A stretch of 64,000 bases of DNA from Dipteronia dyeriana (taxonomy: Eukaryota > Streptophyta > Magnoliopsida > Sapindales > Sapindaceae). Within the stretch, counting starts at the first letter, position 1, and each line of letters opens with the position of its first letter. The DNA is taken from the NCBI GenBank assembly GCA_032871835.1, contig CM065300.1:444001-508000 (forward strand), read 5' to 3'. Under the pieces are notes generated by a model, which made no database searches, had not been told where the DNA came from, and saw nothing but the letters and a program-made list of their open reading frames with translations. Position numbers and translations under genes: made by a program. Positions 1-10,995 of the stretch are shown piece by piece.

Positions 1-1432
1 CAACATGTCCATCTCTGCAGTCCGTATTTGTATTTCCATTAGTGGTCTGGTCTTAACATTGTCGCTCACATCAACTGCCATATGCAAACTCATATATCCA
101 TTTGCTTTAGGCCTAGCGATATAGTCCTTTGTTCTGTGAGGCATTTCTTTCCACAGAGATCGGACAATCTCACGTGTCCTGTAGCATGCTCTCTCGCCTA
201 CTATCAACGTATCTTCCACATCCGACCTGGGCTTCAATATGACTCGCAAACCCAGAACATCATTCACTTCCTCTGGCTTCCTTCCGTCATTTAAAAGCTT
301 CTTCATTGTGCTGTAACGACTTTTATAACGACCTTGGACTGAGACATCTTCTGCCATGTCAGCCAAGACCGGATCAGTTGTCAACGACTGAAGCAGCCTA
401 TCCTTGTATACATCAATCAAAGGTTTACTTCCCGTCTCGTGACTCCTCAACCAAGTATCCACATAAAGATAGGAATATGGAAACAGATACCTAAACGAAA
501 GATCCTCCAACTCAAAGGATACATGGTTGGTGGCCACAGCATGAGCCAAGGGGGCATGTATTTTCATGACCTCAAGAGCAAGCATCAGCTGTTGATACCT
601 AGGAAGGTAATCTAAATGTCTCATCATATCAAGCTTGATAGCCAAATGAAGAATCAAAGCCCTAATATCATAATATGTCAAACAAAACTTTCTCAAAGCA
701 GCAGCAGTTTCATCATCCAAAACAAGTACTTTCGAGTTAACATTAAATTTAACACGCAAACTCTCATGCAACAAATGAGAAGTACCAATACCAATCTGAT
801 CCCTCACTTGTTTTATAGAAATTGCACCTGCCTCGACAGCTTGTATTAATATTCCAGCTGAAATAACTTCAGCATCCATCTACAATCCATCAGTAAAGTT
901 TTGAACTTTTCAATCAAATTATCGACCTCATCAATGAAGTTTAAACTTTAAGCTTTTGATCACATTATCAACTATATCATTTAAGTTTTTAACTTTCGAT
1001 AAAATAATTGAAACCATAAAATAAAATTCAATATTGAAAGCAAGAAAGTACCTGGAGATCGGCGAGAAGGAGAGCGACAGAGAGAGCCTTGGTGAGAGGA
1101 GAGCGAGAATCGGGACAGAGAGGCAAGCTTTGCAGTACAGGAATGGATAGCTTGAGAGACTTGAAGAGCACCCGCGACGAGCTGCTCGACAACACGTTCA
1201 TCCTCTCCGTCAGCTCGTTGAAAGCTCCAACGAGCTCCACCACCATCTTCTCTCCCGTCGTCGAAGACGACGAAGAAGAAGAAGAAGGAGATAGCGAGCA
1301 TGCTCTTGCTCTTAGTCTTATTACGGCATTGAATATAGATCCCGACGACGAAATCCGGCGATTCCGTCTCCGGAGAGTGGAGGGATTGAGTTCGAGAATC
1401 CGAATTTTGGGGATTGGATAGAGAACTTCCAT
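1..1432 (-). CDS. CRSH: Calcium-activated RelA/SpoT homologue, plastid (p)ppGpp synthetase, 3' part cut by window edge
   Basis: Makes the alarmone (p)ppGpp in plastids by moving pyrophosphate from ATP to GTP/GDP. Two exons are visible on the minus strand: 1432-1052 (127 codons, ending CAG|GTAC) and 879 to the window edge (after TTGTAG, starting MDAEV). Exon 1 gives a Ser/Arg-rich plastid transit-like N-terminus, then MVVELVGAFNELTERM, typical of plant CRSH. Exon 2 carries the RelA/SpoT synthetase core: GRYKSRYSTMKKLL, EVNDVLGLRVILKP, ARPKANGYMSLHMAV and PLMEIQIRT. Where bifunctional RSH enzymes have the hydrolase HD pair, this protein reads GILIQAVEAG, so it should be synthetase-only, as known for this subfamily. 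The C-terminal EF-hands of the family would lie left of base 1. The start at 1432 is chosen over an ATG nine bases upstream only by plausibility. The gene is head-to-head with the L3 gene. Confidence 0.93.
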
Positions 1433-2396
1433 CACAAACAAATGGAGCTCCGAATTTCTCCGGTTGGCCCGTGTTTTTATTATTTTTAAGTTTTAACATA
1501 CATATGCACCTACTACTATTTTTGCTTTTATTAACAAAATAAAAATCTCAATTATTTAATCATTAATACAATTTTAGCCTAATTTTATCTACCTCTTTTG
1601 TTTGAGCTATTAGCTTAATTTTTTTTTTGAACTATTATGAGCCTAATTTTATCTATTTATTTATTTTAATATATCACTTCCGATGGTGACGATTCGAACC
1701 TGAATATTTTTAGATTAAATAAACGTCCTTACCATCAAACCGCATTAAAACTTGTAAAGTTGGTCTCCAATTCCAATATTAAACTTACTCTTATAAGTTT
1801 TTCAATTTAAAATGGAATATACAAAACTTGTTTTTGAACAACAAATACAACTTATATTCAACATCCATTTGAATATGAAGAAAGTGGAGGTAATAAAGGT
1901 GATTTTGTGACTAGTGGTATGTTTTTTGACATCAAAATTTTTAAGTCGTGGTTTGAATTATATCTCCTTTCGTTAATCATAAATATAGTAATGTTTCTCA
2001 CACTCACGTTAATAATAATAGGTTTAACCGTTTTTTTTTTTTTTTAACTCTCTCGAATTTATAATAGAATATATCATTTATTTATTCTTTTTAAATAAAC
2101 AGATGTTCATACAAATATTTTTAAAAAATAATAATAAATATTCATACAAAAGTACAAAACAGGTAAACTTAAATCAAATATATACTAGAAAATTATTGAA
2201 AAAAGAAGAAGAGAGAATTAATTATGGAAATATAAAAAGTTGTCAATGATAACACGTGGCAGAAGAGAAGGCTAAGTTGTAGAATAAGAGAGAATAATTG
2301 ACCACAGCAAATCCTCTCTCTTGCCAAGCCCCCGAAACTCAAAACCCTCTGCAGTCCTCACTCGCTAAACCCTCACACAGCGTTCTTCTTCGAGCT
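1433..2396. promoter_or_regulatory. Divergent promoter region between CRSH and ribosomal protein L3
   Basis: This AT-rich spacer separates two genes that start outward from it. A G-box/ABRE-type core (CACGTG within AACACGTGGCAGA) lies at 2253-2258, about 140 bases before the L3 start codon, where bZIP or bHLH factors could bind. Near 1690-1755 the minus strand holds a short stretch resembling tRNA promoter boxes (GGTTCGAATC preceded by TTTGATGGTAAGG), possibly an old SINE fragment. No convincing ORF is seen. Confidence 0.5.
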
Positions 2397-5220
2397 ATGT
2401 CGCCGTTATCAAGAGGCCTCGTCAATCGACTGCGCCAGATCCTCTCTACGGCCCCCAAAACGACGAAGGCGTCGTCGCTACTGCCGCAGCAATCCTTCTT
2501 CGTCAGAAGATTCACCACCGAGTCGTTGATCGATGATGATGGGTCGGAGATCGAGAACCGGGAGTCCGGGAGAATCATCGAAGCCAAACCGGGCGTGATG
2601 GGCTCCAACTCCAAGCGTACAGGGATCATAGCACTCAAATGTGGCATGTCTGCTACTTGGGACAAATGGGGCAAAAGGATTCCCACCACTGTTCTCTGGG
2701 TCGATGACAATATTGTCACTCAAGTTAAAACCTTTGAAAAAGAAGGCTTTTTTGCTCTACAGGTAACCCCTTCGATTTTTGATTGTTTCTTTTTTGTTTG
2801 CTTTTCTGTTGCTGAGCTAATGCTAGAAATAATTGATTGAAAAAACAAGTCATTTTTCTGTATTTTGAAGCCAAGGAAATATATGTTGGTTGCTATGTGT
2901 ATATCTGGGGGATAAATTTGTGGAAATGTTGGTGGAAATATCAAAAATATATTTACTTGCTTGTTTGAATATTGAAATGATTGTTCTTGGTGGGAGAAAA
3001 TGAAAAAAAGATTTTAGTTTTTCACTTTTTCTGTTTGCTAACTTCGTTTTTTTATGAAAATGATGAGAAACTGGTTTGGGAGTTTCACGGGTTATGTGTT
3101 TAATTGTGCATTGGTCATGTGTTGTGGTGGTAGTTAGATTGGTTGTGGGCAGAAGAAAGAGAAGCACTTGAGGAAACCTGAGGTGGGTCATTTCAGAGCT
3201 CAAAATGTGCCAATGAAGAGGAAGTTGCGGGAGTTTCCTGTAACGGAGGATGCGCTTCTCCCTGTTGGTATGTCCATTGGTGTTCGCCATTTTGTTCCTG
3301 GCCAATATGTCGATGTCACCGGAATCACAACAGGGAAAGGTTTTCAGGTGAACCACTAGATTAGATTTCATGTTTTGATTTATTGCCTGTCCTTTTCTTT
3401 TATTGTTTTTGCCTTCTAAGGTACATATGGAGGTAGATGGATGCCCGATAATCAAAAAATGATATTTGTTGAACCTTTTATTGATATGTTTCATTATAAC
3501 TAGCAGCTATATTATAACAACATGATGGGTGTGATGATTAAGATGTTCAATCATAAAGTTCCTTGACTTATAGCTATAACCTAAAGGAGTATTAGTTTAA
3601 GATAAAATTATTGAATTACTTATCCATATGAATAAGAGATTATATAATATCTTAAATAAACGCTTGAAATGCTGTTGGGCATTATCTCAAATGGTAAATG
3701 GTTTGGGACGGGGATGGACCAGGTCTTACATTCAAAATTTATCAATTTAATAGTTATTTTTACCAGTAATTCAGTCCAGTTGTTTTAACCTATTTCTGTA
3801 TTATTGATGCATGTAGTAGTTTAAATATTTCTGCATATTTGTTTCGGGCCATTGTGCCTTGTGATTTTAATTTGATGGTTTTGTTTATGTTCTTTTCTAG
3901 GAAACTGGATTGAGTTTGTTGTTACTGTTTTCAATATCTGTTATGTCTTATATTTTTAGTATTTATCCATACAATTGATTACTATGTGTCATGACTTTGT
4001 CCACTAAATATCTTATTTTCATTTTCTCTGTCCAGGGTGGAATGAAAAGACATGGATTTAAAGGAATGCCAGCATCCCATGGTGCATCATTATCACATCG
4101 AAGTATTGGTTCTACTGGTCAGAGGGATGCTCCTGGCAAGGTTTGTATGGCCTCTTTGGTTTGGTGAATTTTTTAGTGTCTTGTACAACATATCATGATA
4201 CTAGTCAGAGCGATGGCCTGGCAAGGTTCAGCTCACTGCTAGTCTTCAATACATTTATAGCAGAATAAGAGGAGGGTTTGACTTAGGTCGAACCTTGTCT
4301 CTTTGATTGTTAACATCTCCGTTATCCAGTGCAATGGGATGTTTCTTACAATGATTCAACCAGTTCCATTTCCACTATCTGCTTTCTCTTTGAGATTGAG
4401 ACAGAATGGACAGAGATACAAGATTGATGGCTGTCTCTTTTCTTATCCCTAGCTTTTGTTGCACTTGCACGCATTATTTCCAAGGTCCAATTACGTTCAA
4501 TGATATGCCATGGATATGTTTTTCTTAACCATTAAATCACTAAAGATCTTTTGTGACATTGATAGTTCCCTTGATTTGCAATTCTGACAATGACATTGTC
4601 TGTTAATAGGTTTTCAAAGGCAAAAAGATGCCTGGGCGCATGGGTGGAGTGCAGAGAACAGTTAAAAATGTATGGGTCTACAAAATAGATCCAGCCAGGA
4701 ATTTGATGTGGGTGAGAGGCCAGGTATGATTGTCTTCCAAGTTTCAACTTAATTTTTTTTTATATAAGCGGAATTTCCAGTATGAAAGGCTTGTGCTTAG
4801 GTATGATTAATTGCCTGCCTTATGAATACTGCTATCATTAAGAGAGATCGTCTTGAAAAGTTCTCAGTTTGAGCTTCTGCCATAATCTAAAATGTCCGGG
4901 ATTATGGAAGAGAAAGTGTGTAGTCAATAACGTTGTCAAAGGTGGATGTTTAGAATAATAGATGGTGGAATTAAAAGTTCCTATCGGTCCAACTATCATA
5001 TCATTAAGTTAAATCTCCTTTGTTGTATCCTCATGAAAGTTCCTCTACTTTACAGGTTCCAGGCACCGAAGGAAACTTTGTGTTCATAAAAGATGCTGTT
5101 TACAAAAAACCTGATAGTTCAATTCTTCCATTCCCTACATATTTTGGCGCAGACGATGAGGAAATGGAACCTAGTATAGCAGATCTAGGGGAACAAGATC
5201 CATTTATGATGGCAGATTGA
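2397..5220 (+). CDS. uL3m: Organellar (mitochondrial/plastid) ribosomal protein L3
   Basis: Large-subunit protein uL3 of a bacterial-type ribosome, which helps form the peptidyl-transferase centre. Five exons join in frame: 2397-2762, 3138-3347, 4036-4140, 4610-4723 and 5056-5220, giving 319 residues. All junctions are GT-AG. The first ~60 residues are Arg/Ser-rich ([16 protein letters not shown]...) and look like an organellar transit peptide. The L3 core follows: [20 protein letters not shown], then [26 protein letters not shown], split across the exon 2/3 junction, and [29 protein letters not shown]. The bacterial-style length and core exclude the cytosolic L3. I recall the Arabidopsis relative At3g17465 as RPL3P or 'L3-2 mitochondrial', so the target organelle stays open. 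An in-frame TTG at 2298 is ignored in favour of the first ATG. Confidence 0.93.
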
Positions 5221-6085
5221 TCACGGGCTGAATTCAAAATTTCTTCAGAACACATCGACTTAACTTCCCCACAATCACATTTGCAGTGAATACAGAGAGC
5301 TTGGTGTGTTTGTGTTGTTAAGAACCAACAGCCAAGGAAGCATGTCTGACTTTTCTCCGGTTACATATTTGCTGTTTTTATTTTCATTTATCTTACTATT
5401 TTATCATAGGAATGCATCTGAAAGACATGTAATCTTATTAAGGAGTCAAATTGTGAATTTTGTTAGTGATTTCATATCTTTCCATTGGAATTGTGTTGTT
5501 AAAATAAAATCCAGAAAATTTTGTCCTGTTACACAACTTCGCTTGTAGATTTTTCTTCAAGTTAATGTTTACAGTTTAAGCATATACAATAGATACTTGA
5601 ATTTTTTTCTTTGGATGGATACAAATTGCCCAATCTCTTCATCTCTAATAAAAAAACAAAAAATCATCATTCCACATTCTATTTGGAGTGAGTATCTCAC
5701 GGAGAAGACTTGATGTTCACATCACGTGTATGATTTTATTGGTCCGGTTATATTTATGTCACGTGATATAATTTTTTATTTTATTTTTTTATTTCGGTAA
5801 TCTACTAAACTAAATCCAAAACTTTTTATGAGATAAGATATCTACATAATGTGATATGATTTTATTGGTTATTGACATAATTATATGTACATTGGATATA
5901 GGTCTGGTTATATATATATGTGGTATGATCTTTTGTTTTCATTTCCTTCCCCAATTTCCTCCCTCAATTTTATCCCTAATTTTCTAGGGTTACCGTTAAC
6001 AACCACCACCATTAAAAATAAGTAAATAAAAAGTCCCCACCCAAAACAAAAACAATGCCACCGGAGAAGTCAAAATCGTGACTAA
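5221..6085. other. Spacer: L3 3'UTR and zinc-finger gene promoter
   Basis: The first ~300 bases are probably L3 3'UTR (AATAAAATCC near 5500). The rest is AT-rich. CACGTG-containing motifs occur near 5723 (ATCACGTGTATG) and 5760 (GTCACGTGATAT), and may belong to the promoter of the downstream zinc-finger gene. I see no other gene. Confidence 0.45.
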
Positions 6086-6724
6086 ATGAAGCAACAGCAC
6101 CAATCTTTTGATTGCGGTGGTTGTGGATCCAATGATCGATTCCTCCTCCACAACGTCCGCCACCGTGGAAGCTACCGTCGTCTCTGCACCAACTGTATCT
6201 TGAAGACCCACCAGGGTCACTTCTGTCCAATCTGTCTGAACGCCTACGACACCTCACCATCCCCGTCTCACGCTCGTCTCACGTGCGCCAAATGCCCCTC
6301 CGTTTGTCACCTCTCCTGCGCGACCTCTTCCTCCTCCTCCTCCTTCGTCTGCCCGCCTTGTTTGAACCCTAATTTCGCCTTTTTCGAAGTCAACGGAGAC
6401 ACCCAGATGGATGCTAGTGACGATAAGAGAGCGATGGATTTGGGTTCGGCGAAGGCTCTGGTGGCGGCTGCCAAGATAGCGGCTTCTTCGATGATCAAGG
6501 CAGCGGCGGTGGCGCGTGTAGAGGCCGAGAGGAGGGTAAAGGAGGCTACTTTGGCTAAGAAGCGAGCCAGAGAGGCTCTGGAGAGACTCTTGTATTTGGC
6601 TGCCAAGGAGAAAGAGAGGGACTCGAAGAAAGCGAAGTCTACTAACGACAAACATAGAGGAGACAAGAGCAGCAATGGTCTGCATTCGCGTCAAGGGAGC
6701 AATCATGGAGGGGCTGGAAACTAG
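6086..6724 (+). CDS. Small PHD/RING-like zinc-finger protein, intronless
   Basis: A 212-residue single-exon gene. Residues ~9-95 hold closely spaced Cys and His pairs (CGGCGSNDRF, CTNC, GHFCPIC, LTCAKCPSVCHLSC, FVCPPC), the pattern of a cross-braced treble-clef (PHD/RING/FYVE-type) zinc domain, interrupted by a poly-Ser run. Residues ~118-185 form an Ala/Lys/Arg/Glu-rich segment likely to be one long helix or coiled coil, and the tail is basic and Gly/Ser-rich, suggesting a nuclear protein. The exact domain type and partner are not determinable here. It lies just downstream of L3 in the same orientation. Arabidopsis has a PHD-finger gene in the corresponding place (At3g17460, from memory), which supports orthology. 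Confidence 0.82.
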   Translation: MKQQHQSFDCGGCGSNDRFLLHNVRHRGSYRRLCTNCILKTHQGHFCPICLNAYDTSPSPSHARLTCAKCPSVCHLSCATSSSSSSFVCPPCLNPNFAFFEVNGDTQMDASDDKRAMDLGSAKALVAAAKIAASSMIKAAAVARVEAERRVKEATLAKKRAREALERLLYLAAKEKERDSKKAKSTNDKHRGDKSSNGLHSRQGSNHGGAGN

Positions 6725-7341
6725 AATTGCAAATTTGCAAGTGCTAAGTGGTGTTTGTTAAGTTGTTGATCTTGGGATCGGAAAAAGTCATTTAGGGATG
6801 ATTTAGAGTTAGAGGTAGTAGATATGTCGTGTAATGATGCTGTTTCATTTCGTAGGTTACCTCTGAAATGTATCTTGTTAATGTCATTGGATTGGCTCGT
6901 TACTATCTGAATTTGCTTTGGTATTATCCGACTCTTTTGCTTTCAAATTTGTTAATTTGAGCTCTTTGTTAATGGTAATAGTTCTCAGTTACTATAAAGA
7001 ATCTTCGAATAATGTTTGTCTATTTCGACATATATAGCAAGAATGTGATCCCAAGTGGTCGGATTTGATGCATTTTCTGAGAGACAATCAGGAGGAGAGC
7101 GATGTCACATTGGATTGATTGATATATCTGCTATGGATTTTCTACCATATAGCTCGAATTTCATTCCTCTTTCTCACGCTTGCAAAGCTTTGTGATTGTT
7201 CATCATAGAGGGAGAGAGGGCCCTTTCAAAATGCTGTATTGCAAGCTGATTTTGAGGTTTTAAATCTTTTTAATAAACACACTACTAAATGCTGTACACA
7301 ATTGAATCTAATTTACGCAATCATACCTTCTTAGCCCTAGA
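6725..7341. other. 3'UTR of the zinc-finger gene and spacer
   Basis: T-rich sequence following the zinc-finger stop codon, probably 3'UTR for the first ~250 bases. Nothing else recognisable until the pseudogene that starts near 7342. Confidence 0.4.
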
Positions 7342-7650
7342 ATGTATTGGAGCGGTTATCTACCGATGATGATGCGAGCATTCGTTTGCTGGTGGTTCAA
7401 GCAATACCATTGCCGAACCACAGAGCGGCAACGCAAATTGTGTCTCCAACGACAGTTCCAGCAAACAAAGGTGACCCTCTTCGCTCTGAGTCTTGCAATT
7501 CTCGAGAAGGCAGCTACTTGACTGGGAACTCTCGGGTTCTTCTGGACTACAGTTGTTCTTCTTGGTGGTTTGGACAACACCAGGCCACGTGGTTCATTGC
7601 TGGTGCTGGAATCAATAGCAGAAGGTATGACAGACTAAAGTTTAGTTGTA
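7342..7650 (+). pseudogene. Broken fragment of a small plant membrane-protein gene
   Basis: Frame 7342 reads through LFALSLAILEKAAT, a TGA in place of an expected Trp codon (TGG), then LGTLGFFWTTVVLLGG. The sequence then slips into the frame of 7347 and reads FGQHQATWFIAGAGINS. I recognise these blocks as pieces of a conserved plant family of uncharacterised membrane proteins, in which VVLLGGF and WQHQATW are separated by a further ~30-residue hydrophobic stretch. Here that stretch is missing. Nonsense change, internal deletion and frame change together indicate a dead copy. The N-terminal ~40 codons do not match anything I recall. Family assignment is from memory and moderate. Confidence 0.5.
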
Positions 7651-7726
7651 AATGTTCATTTCTAGAGATATACAACAACCGGGCTAGCATTTAATCCGGT
7701 CCGGACCAACCGCTGGGCACCAGTAC

Positions 7727-8434
7727 TAAGGGTGGGTAAAAAACCAATGAACCGAACCGAACCGAACCGAACCAGTATATCAAACCGGTCCAATTGGTTT
7801 TTTACCGGTTTTGATTGGGTGACCGGTTCGGTTCGGTTCAGTTCTAATTTTAAAAAAACTGGTTGGATCGGTTTTTGTCCGGTTTAGTTCCAAAAACAGG
7901 ATAACCGAACCGGTCCCGACTATAAATTCCGGTTTAGTTCTAAAAACCGGATAACCGATCCGGTACCCGACTATAATTTTTTTAAAAAAAAACTAATTCC
8001 TACTTCCACTCTTCACTCTTCACTCTTCAATTATTAGGTATGTTTTATTGGATTTTAAAATGTAATTTGACTTTGTTTGGTATTGACTATTGTATTAGCT
8101 ATCAACAAAAATTTGGATAACATGTATTTTGAAATGTGTTTACTGTTTTGTATTGGATTTTTTAGTTTTTTAATATGTTTTATTGTGGTGTAAATAAATT
8201 TGACTCAATATGTTCAAAAAAATGAACTAAATATGTAATAAATGAAATTTAGAATTTTGGCCCATCAGACCCAAAACCAAAAAAAACGAACCGAACCGAA
8301 CCAGTTAAATTCGATTGGTTTTTTATTGGTTGAAAAATGTCAATTTGATTGGATCGCATCGGATCACTTTTTTAAAAACCGAATTTTATCGGTTCTATGA
8401 AAAACTGAACCGGTCCAATCAACGCCCACCCCTA
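7727..8434. mobile_element. Non-autonomous hAT-type DNA transposon with AACCG motifs
   Basis: A 708-bp element bounded by perfect 8-bp direct repeats ACCAGTAC (7719-7726 and 8435-8442), the target duplication length of hAT elements. Terminal inverted repeats are short: left TAAGGGTGGGTAAA, right (reverse complement) TAGGGGTGGGCGTT. Subterminal regions at both ends are packed with AACCGAACCG-type motifs, on both strands. There is no transposase ORF. A relative with the same ends sits at 54146-54646. Confidence 0.88.
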
Positions 8435-8442
8435 ACCAGTAC

Positions 8443-8736
8443 TCTGCGGTCAATTGATGTCTCGAAAGTCCCTACTTGATTTTCAGGATAACATTTTGAC
8501 ACTGTCTATAGGAAACGACCCACGAGGCCACGACCATGTGGTTTCACAATCTACTAAGTTACCCTTTGTATCCATCCGCTCATGTGAGAAACTGTAGATG
8601 AGGCTGAGATCGTCCCAAAACCAACCGAACCTGTCAAGACCCCACTCATATGTGTCTAACCACGGAGCCGAGTCGCTCGAGAGTACTCTGTCACATGTCA
8701 GTTCCCTTTGGGCGGAGAGACCACCGGTGAATCAAA
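8443..8736. other. Unassigned spacer
   Basis: About 290 bases of more balanced base composition than the flanks, between the hAT element and the tandem array. No ORF of note. It could be the continuation of an older insertion, but nothing in it is recognised. Confidence 0.3.
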
Positions 8737-10125
8737 TATGAATTTTTATAATGGTTAGTATGAGAAATTTGAGCGAAAACTTAAACTCCGTATATTTCAT
8801 TGCAAAATACGATTTAATTCCAAAAAAATCATAAAATTACTTAAAATACTTTTATCATGTGTGTGATACATTTTAAGGCAATTAAAATTTGTTGACATAA
8901 TTTGAATATTTATAATGGTTTGGAAGGGAAATTCAAACAAAAACTTAAACTTTATATATTTCATTTAAAAATGCAATTTAACGTAATATTTTTTATTTTC
9001 ATAGAGCTTCTTAAAACACTTTATTATACCTATGTATAAGTTTTTAGGCAATTTTTTTTTTTGGACATAATATGAATTTTTAGAGTGGTTATTAAGGGAA
9101 ATTCGAACAAAAACTTAAAATTCGTATATTTTATTATAAAATGCGATTTAATCTAATTTATTTTTCATATAACTTCTTAAAAAAGTTTTTTTTTTTCGAA
9201 AACTTTAAATTCTTATATACCATTGTAAAATGCGATTTAATCCAAAAAACAAATCACAAAAAATCCTAAAATACTTTTTTATAACTATGTATAAATTTTG
9301 AGGCAATTTTTTATTTATCCAAATATGAATTTTTATAGTATTTAGTAAGGGAAATTTGAACGGAAATTTAAAAAAAAAAAAATATATTGTAAAATACGAT
9401 TAATAAAAATAAAATCATAGAACATCTTTAAAATATTTTTTTACATCTATGTGCAAATTTAGAGGCAATACATTTTTTTTACATAATATGAATTTTTTAT
9501 AGTGGTTAGTAAGAGAAATTTAATTAAAAATTTAAATTCGTATATTTCATCGTAAAATACCATTTAATCCAAATTTTTGTCATAGAACTTCTTAAAATAC
9601 TTCATTATACTTATGTATAAATTTTAAGGCAATTAAATTTTTTGACATAATTTGAATTTTTTTAGTGGTTATTGAAATTTGAGTGAAAATTTAAACTTCT
9701 ATTTTATTTTAAAACTCAATTTAATCCATTTAATTTTTCATAGAACTTCTTAAATTTTATTTTATTTATTCTGTGTTTAAATTTAGAGACAACATAATAT
9801 GAAGTAAGTGAAATTTGTACGAAAATTTAAAAAATTGTATATAGTACTTTTTAAAATACTTTATTATACATATATATATATTGAGGTAATTATTATTTTT
9901 ATTGATATAATATGAATTTTTATAGTTGTTGACGAGGGAAATTTAAACGAACATTTAAATTTCGTATATTTCATTGTAAAATTGATTTAATTCATAAAAA
10001 AATTCATGAAACTTCCTAAAATACTTTATTAAATTGTATAAATTTTGATGTAATTATAAAAATTATTTAAATATGAATTTTTATAATGGTATAATAGGAG
10101 AAATTTAAATTCATTGCATTATTTG
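8737..10125 (+). repeat. Tandem array of a ~165-bp AT-rich repeat (array 1)
   Basis: The start block ATGAATTTTTATARTGGTTA recurs at about 8737, 8903, 9069, 9325, 9489, 9650, 9911 and 10073, i.e. every ~162-166 bases, with shortened units around 9180 and 9800. Each unit continues with GGGAAATTTGAACG, TTCGTATATTTCATTG, TAAAATRCGATTTAAT, a CTTCTTAAAATACTT block and a TTGAGGCAATT block. Units are diverged by substitutions and indels. The same repeat, inverted, forms the array at 31905-35460. The function is unknown; it looks like a small satellite or the internal repeat of a larger element. Confidence 0.85.
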
Positions 10126-10995
10126 TATTTTGAAGCACGGTCAATCAGAAGATTAAAACGACAGCGTAGCCTTACAAGTCAACGAACTTTGCTATATAAC
10201 TTAAATTGACTGAGCACGTCAAGGAATGTAGCCGACGTGGCTAATTTTGTCGGCTTGGATTAGCTGGCATAAACAGCCTAGTTAGCTAAATCCAGTGACG
10301 TGTACGCCAAATTCATTTAGTCAATTTGACTGGACCCGTTGGCTCGAATTAGCTTTTGAGACCGGCCACACCGGTTGACGTGGCCACTCAGTCAACTTTT
10401 TAATGCCGCGCAAAAAAGAAAAAAAATTGATTCGAAAATGGAGACGAAGAAGATCCGAGTGAGTGTCGACTTCGTTTGGTTGCTCATAAAATTAGGTTTC
10501 GACAGCTTCTCCAAGTGAGTTTAATTTGATTTTCGGTTGTTTTTTAGCTTGTTTAATACTTTAATGCGATGATGATGATGATAAAGTTGAAAATTTGTAG
10601 ACTTTTCTCATCAACCAAACATGCATAGAATCGTTAAACTTGTCACAATTTGTAGACTTTGGTGTCTTCGGGGTCTCTGATCTCTTGATTTGTGTTTGGG
10701 CTGTTGATGATATTGTTGTTAGAGGTGTCCACTGTGTCTCTAATGATTGTTTTCCATTTACAGTGCTGTGGAATTTTTTTTCTGAATATTTTAGATTGCA
10801 GTATAGGCAGATGAGTTTTTTGATTGCTTACAAATCAACAAGACAGGTTTATAAGAAATGTAAAGAATGAAATTGCAACTAAAAACGATCAATATTACAA
10901 TAGGATAGTGGAAAGACAATACATAAAATAAAAAATGCTAATCTCGGGGAGGCATCAGACGACCATCCTCCCATCCTCTGTAGTTCACTAGCTCT
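10126..10995. other. Spacer between the repeat array and pectinesterase 3' end
   Basis: The first ~300 bases are richer in GC and contain several CACGTC/GACGTGGC-like motifs. At 10438 an ATG opens a very short reading frame (METKKIRVSVDFVWLLIKLG) that stops after 26 codons and has no recognisable continuation. It may be the remnant of a first exon or chance. The last ~130 bases are probably pectinesterase 3'UTR. No gene is called. Confidence 0.35.

Noticed and set aside
1690..1755. tRNA-like promoter boxes on the minus strand
   Set aside because: No cloverleaf can be folded by eye and no 3' tail plus target duplication was found; at most an old SINE piece.
2850..3494. 214-codon minus-strand frame
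   Set aside because: Lies across intron 1, exon 2 and intron 2 of the L3 gene on the opposite strand; no motif and low-complexity sequence.
3680..3745. Second tRNA-like stretch in L3 intron 2 (TATCTCAAATGGTAAATGG)
   Set aside because: B-box is poor and ends are undefined; not enough to call a SINE or tRNA.
10438..10518. Possible first exon starting METKKIR
   Set aside because: Stops after 26 codons, and the next gene is on the other strand; no partner exons found.
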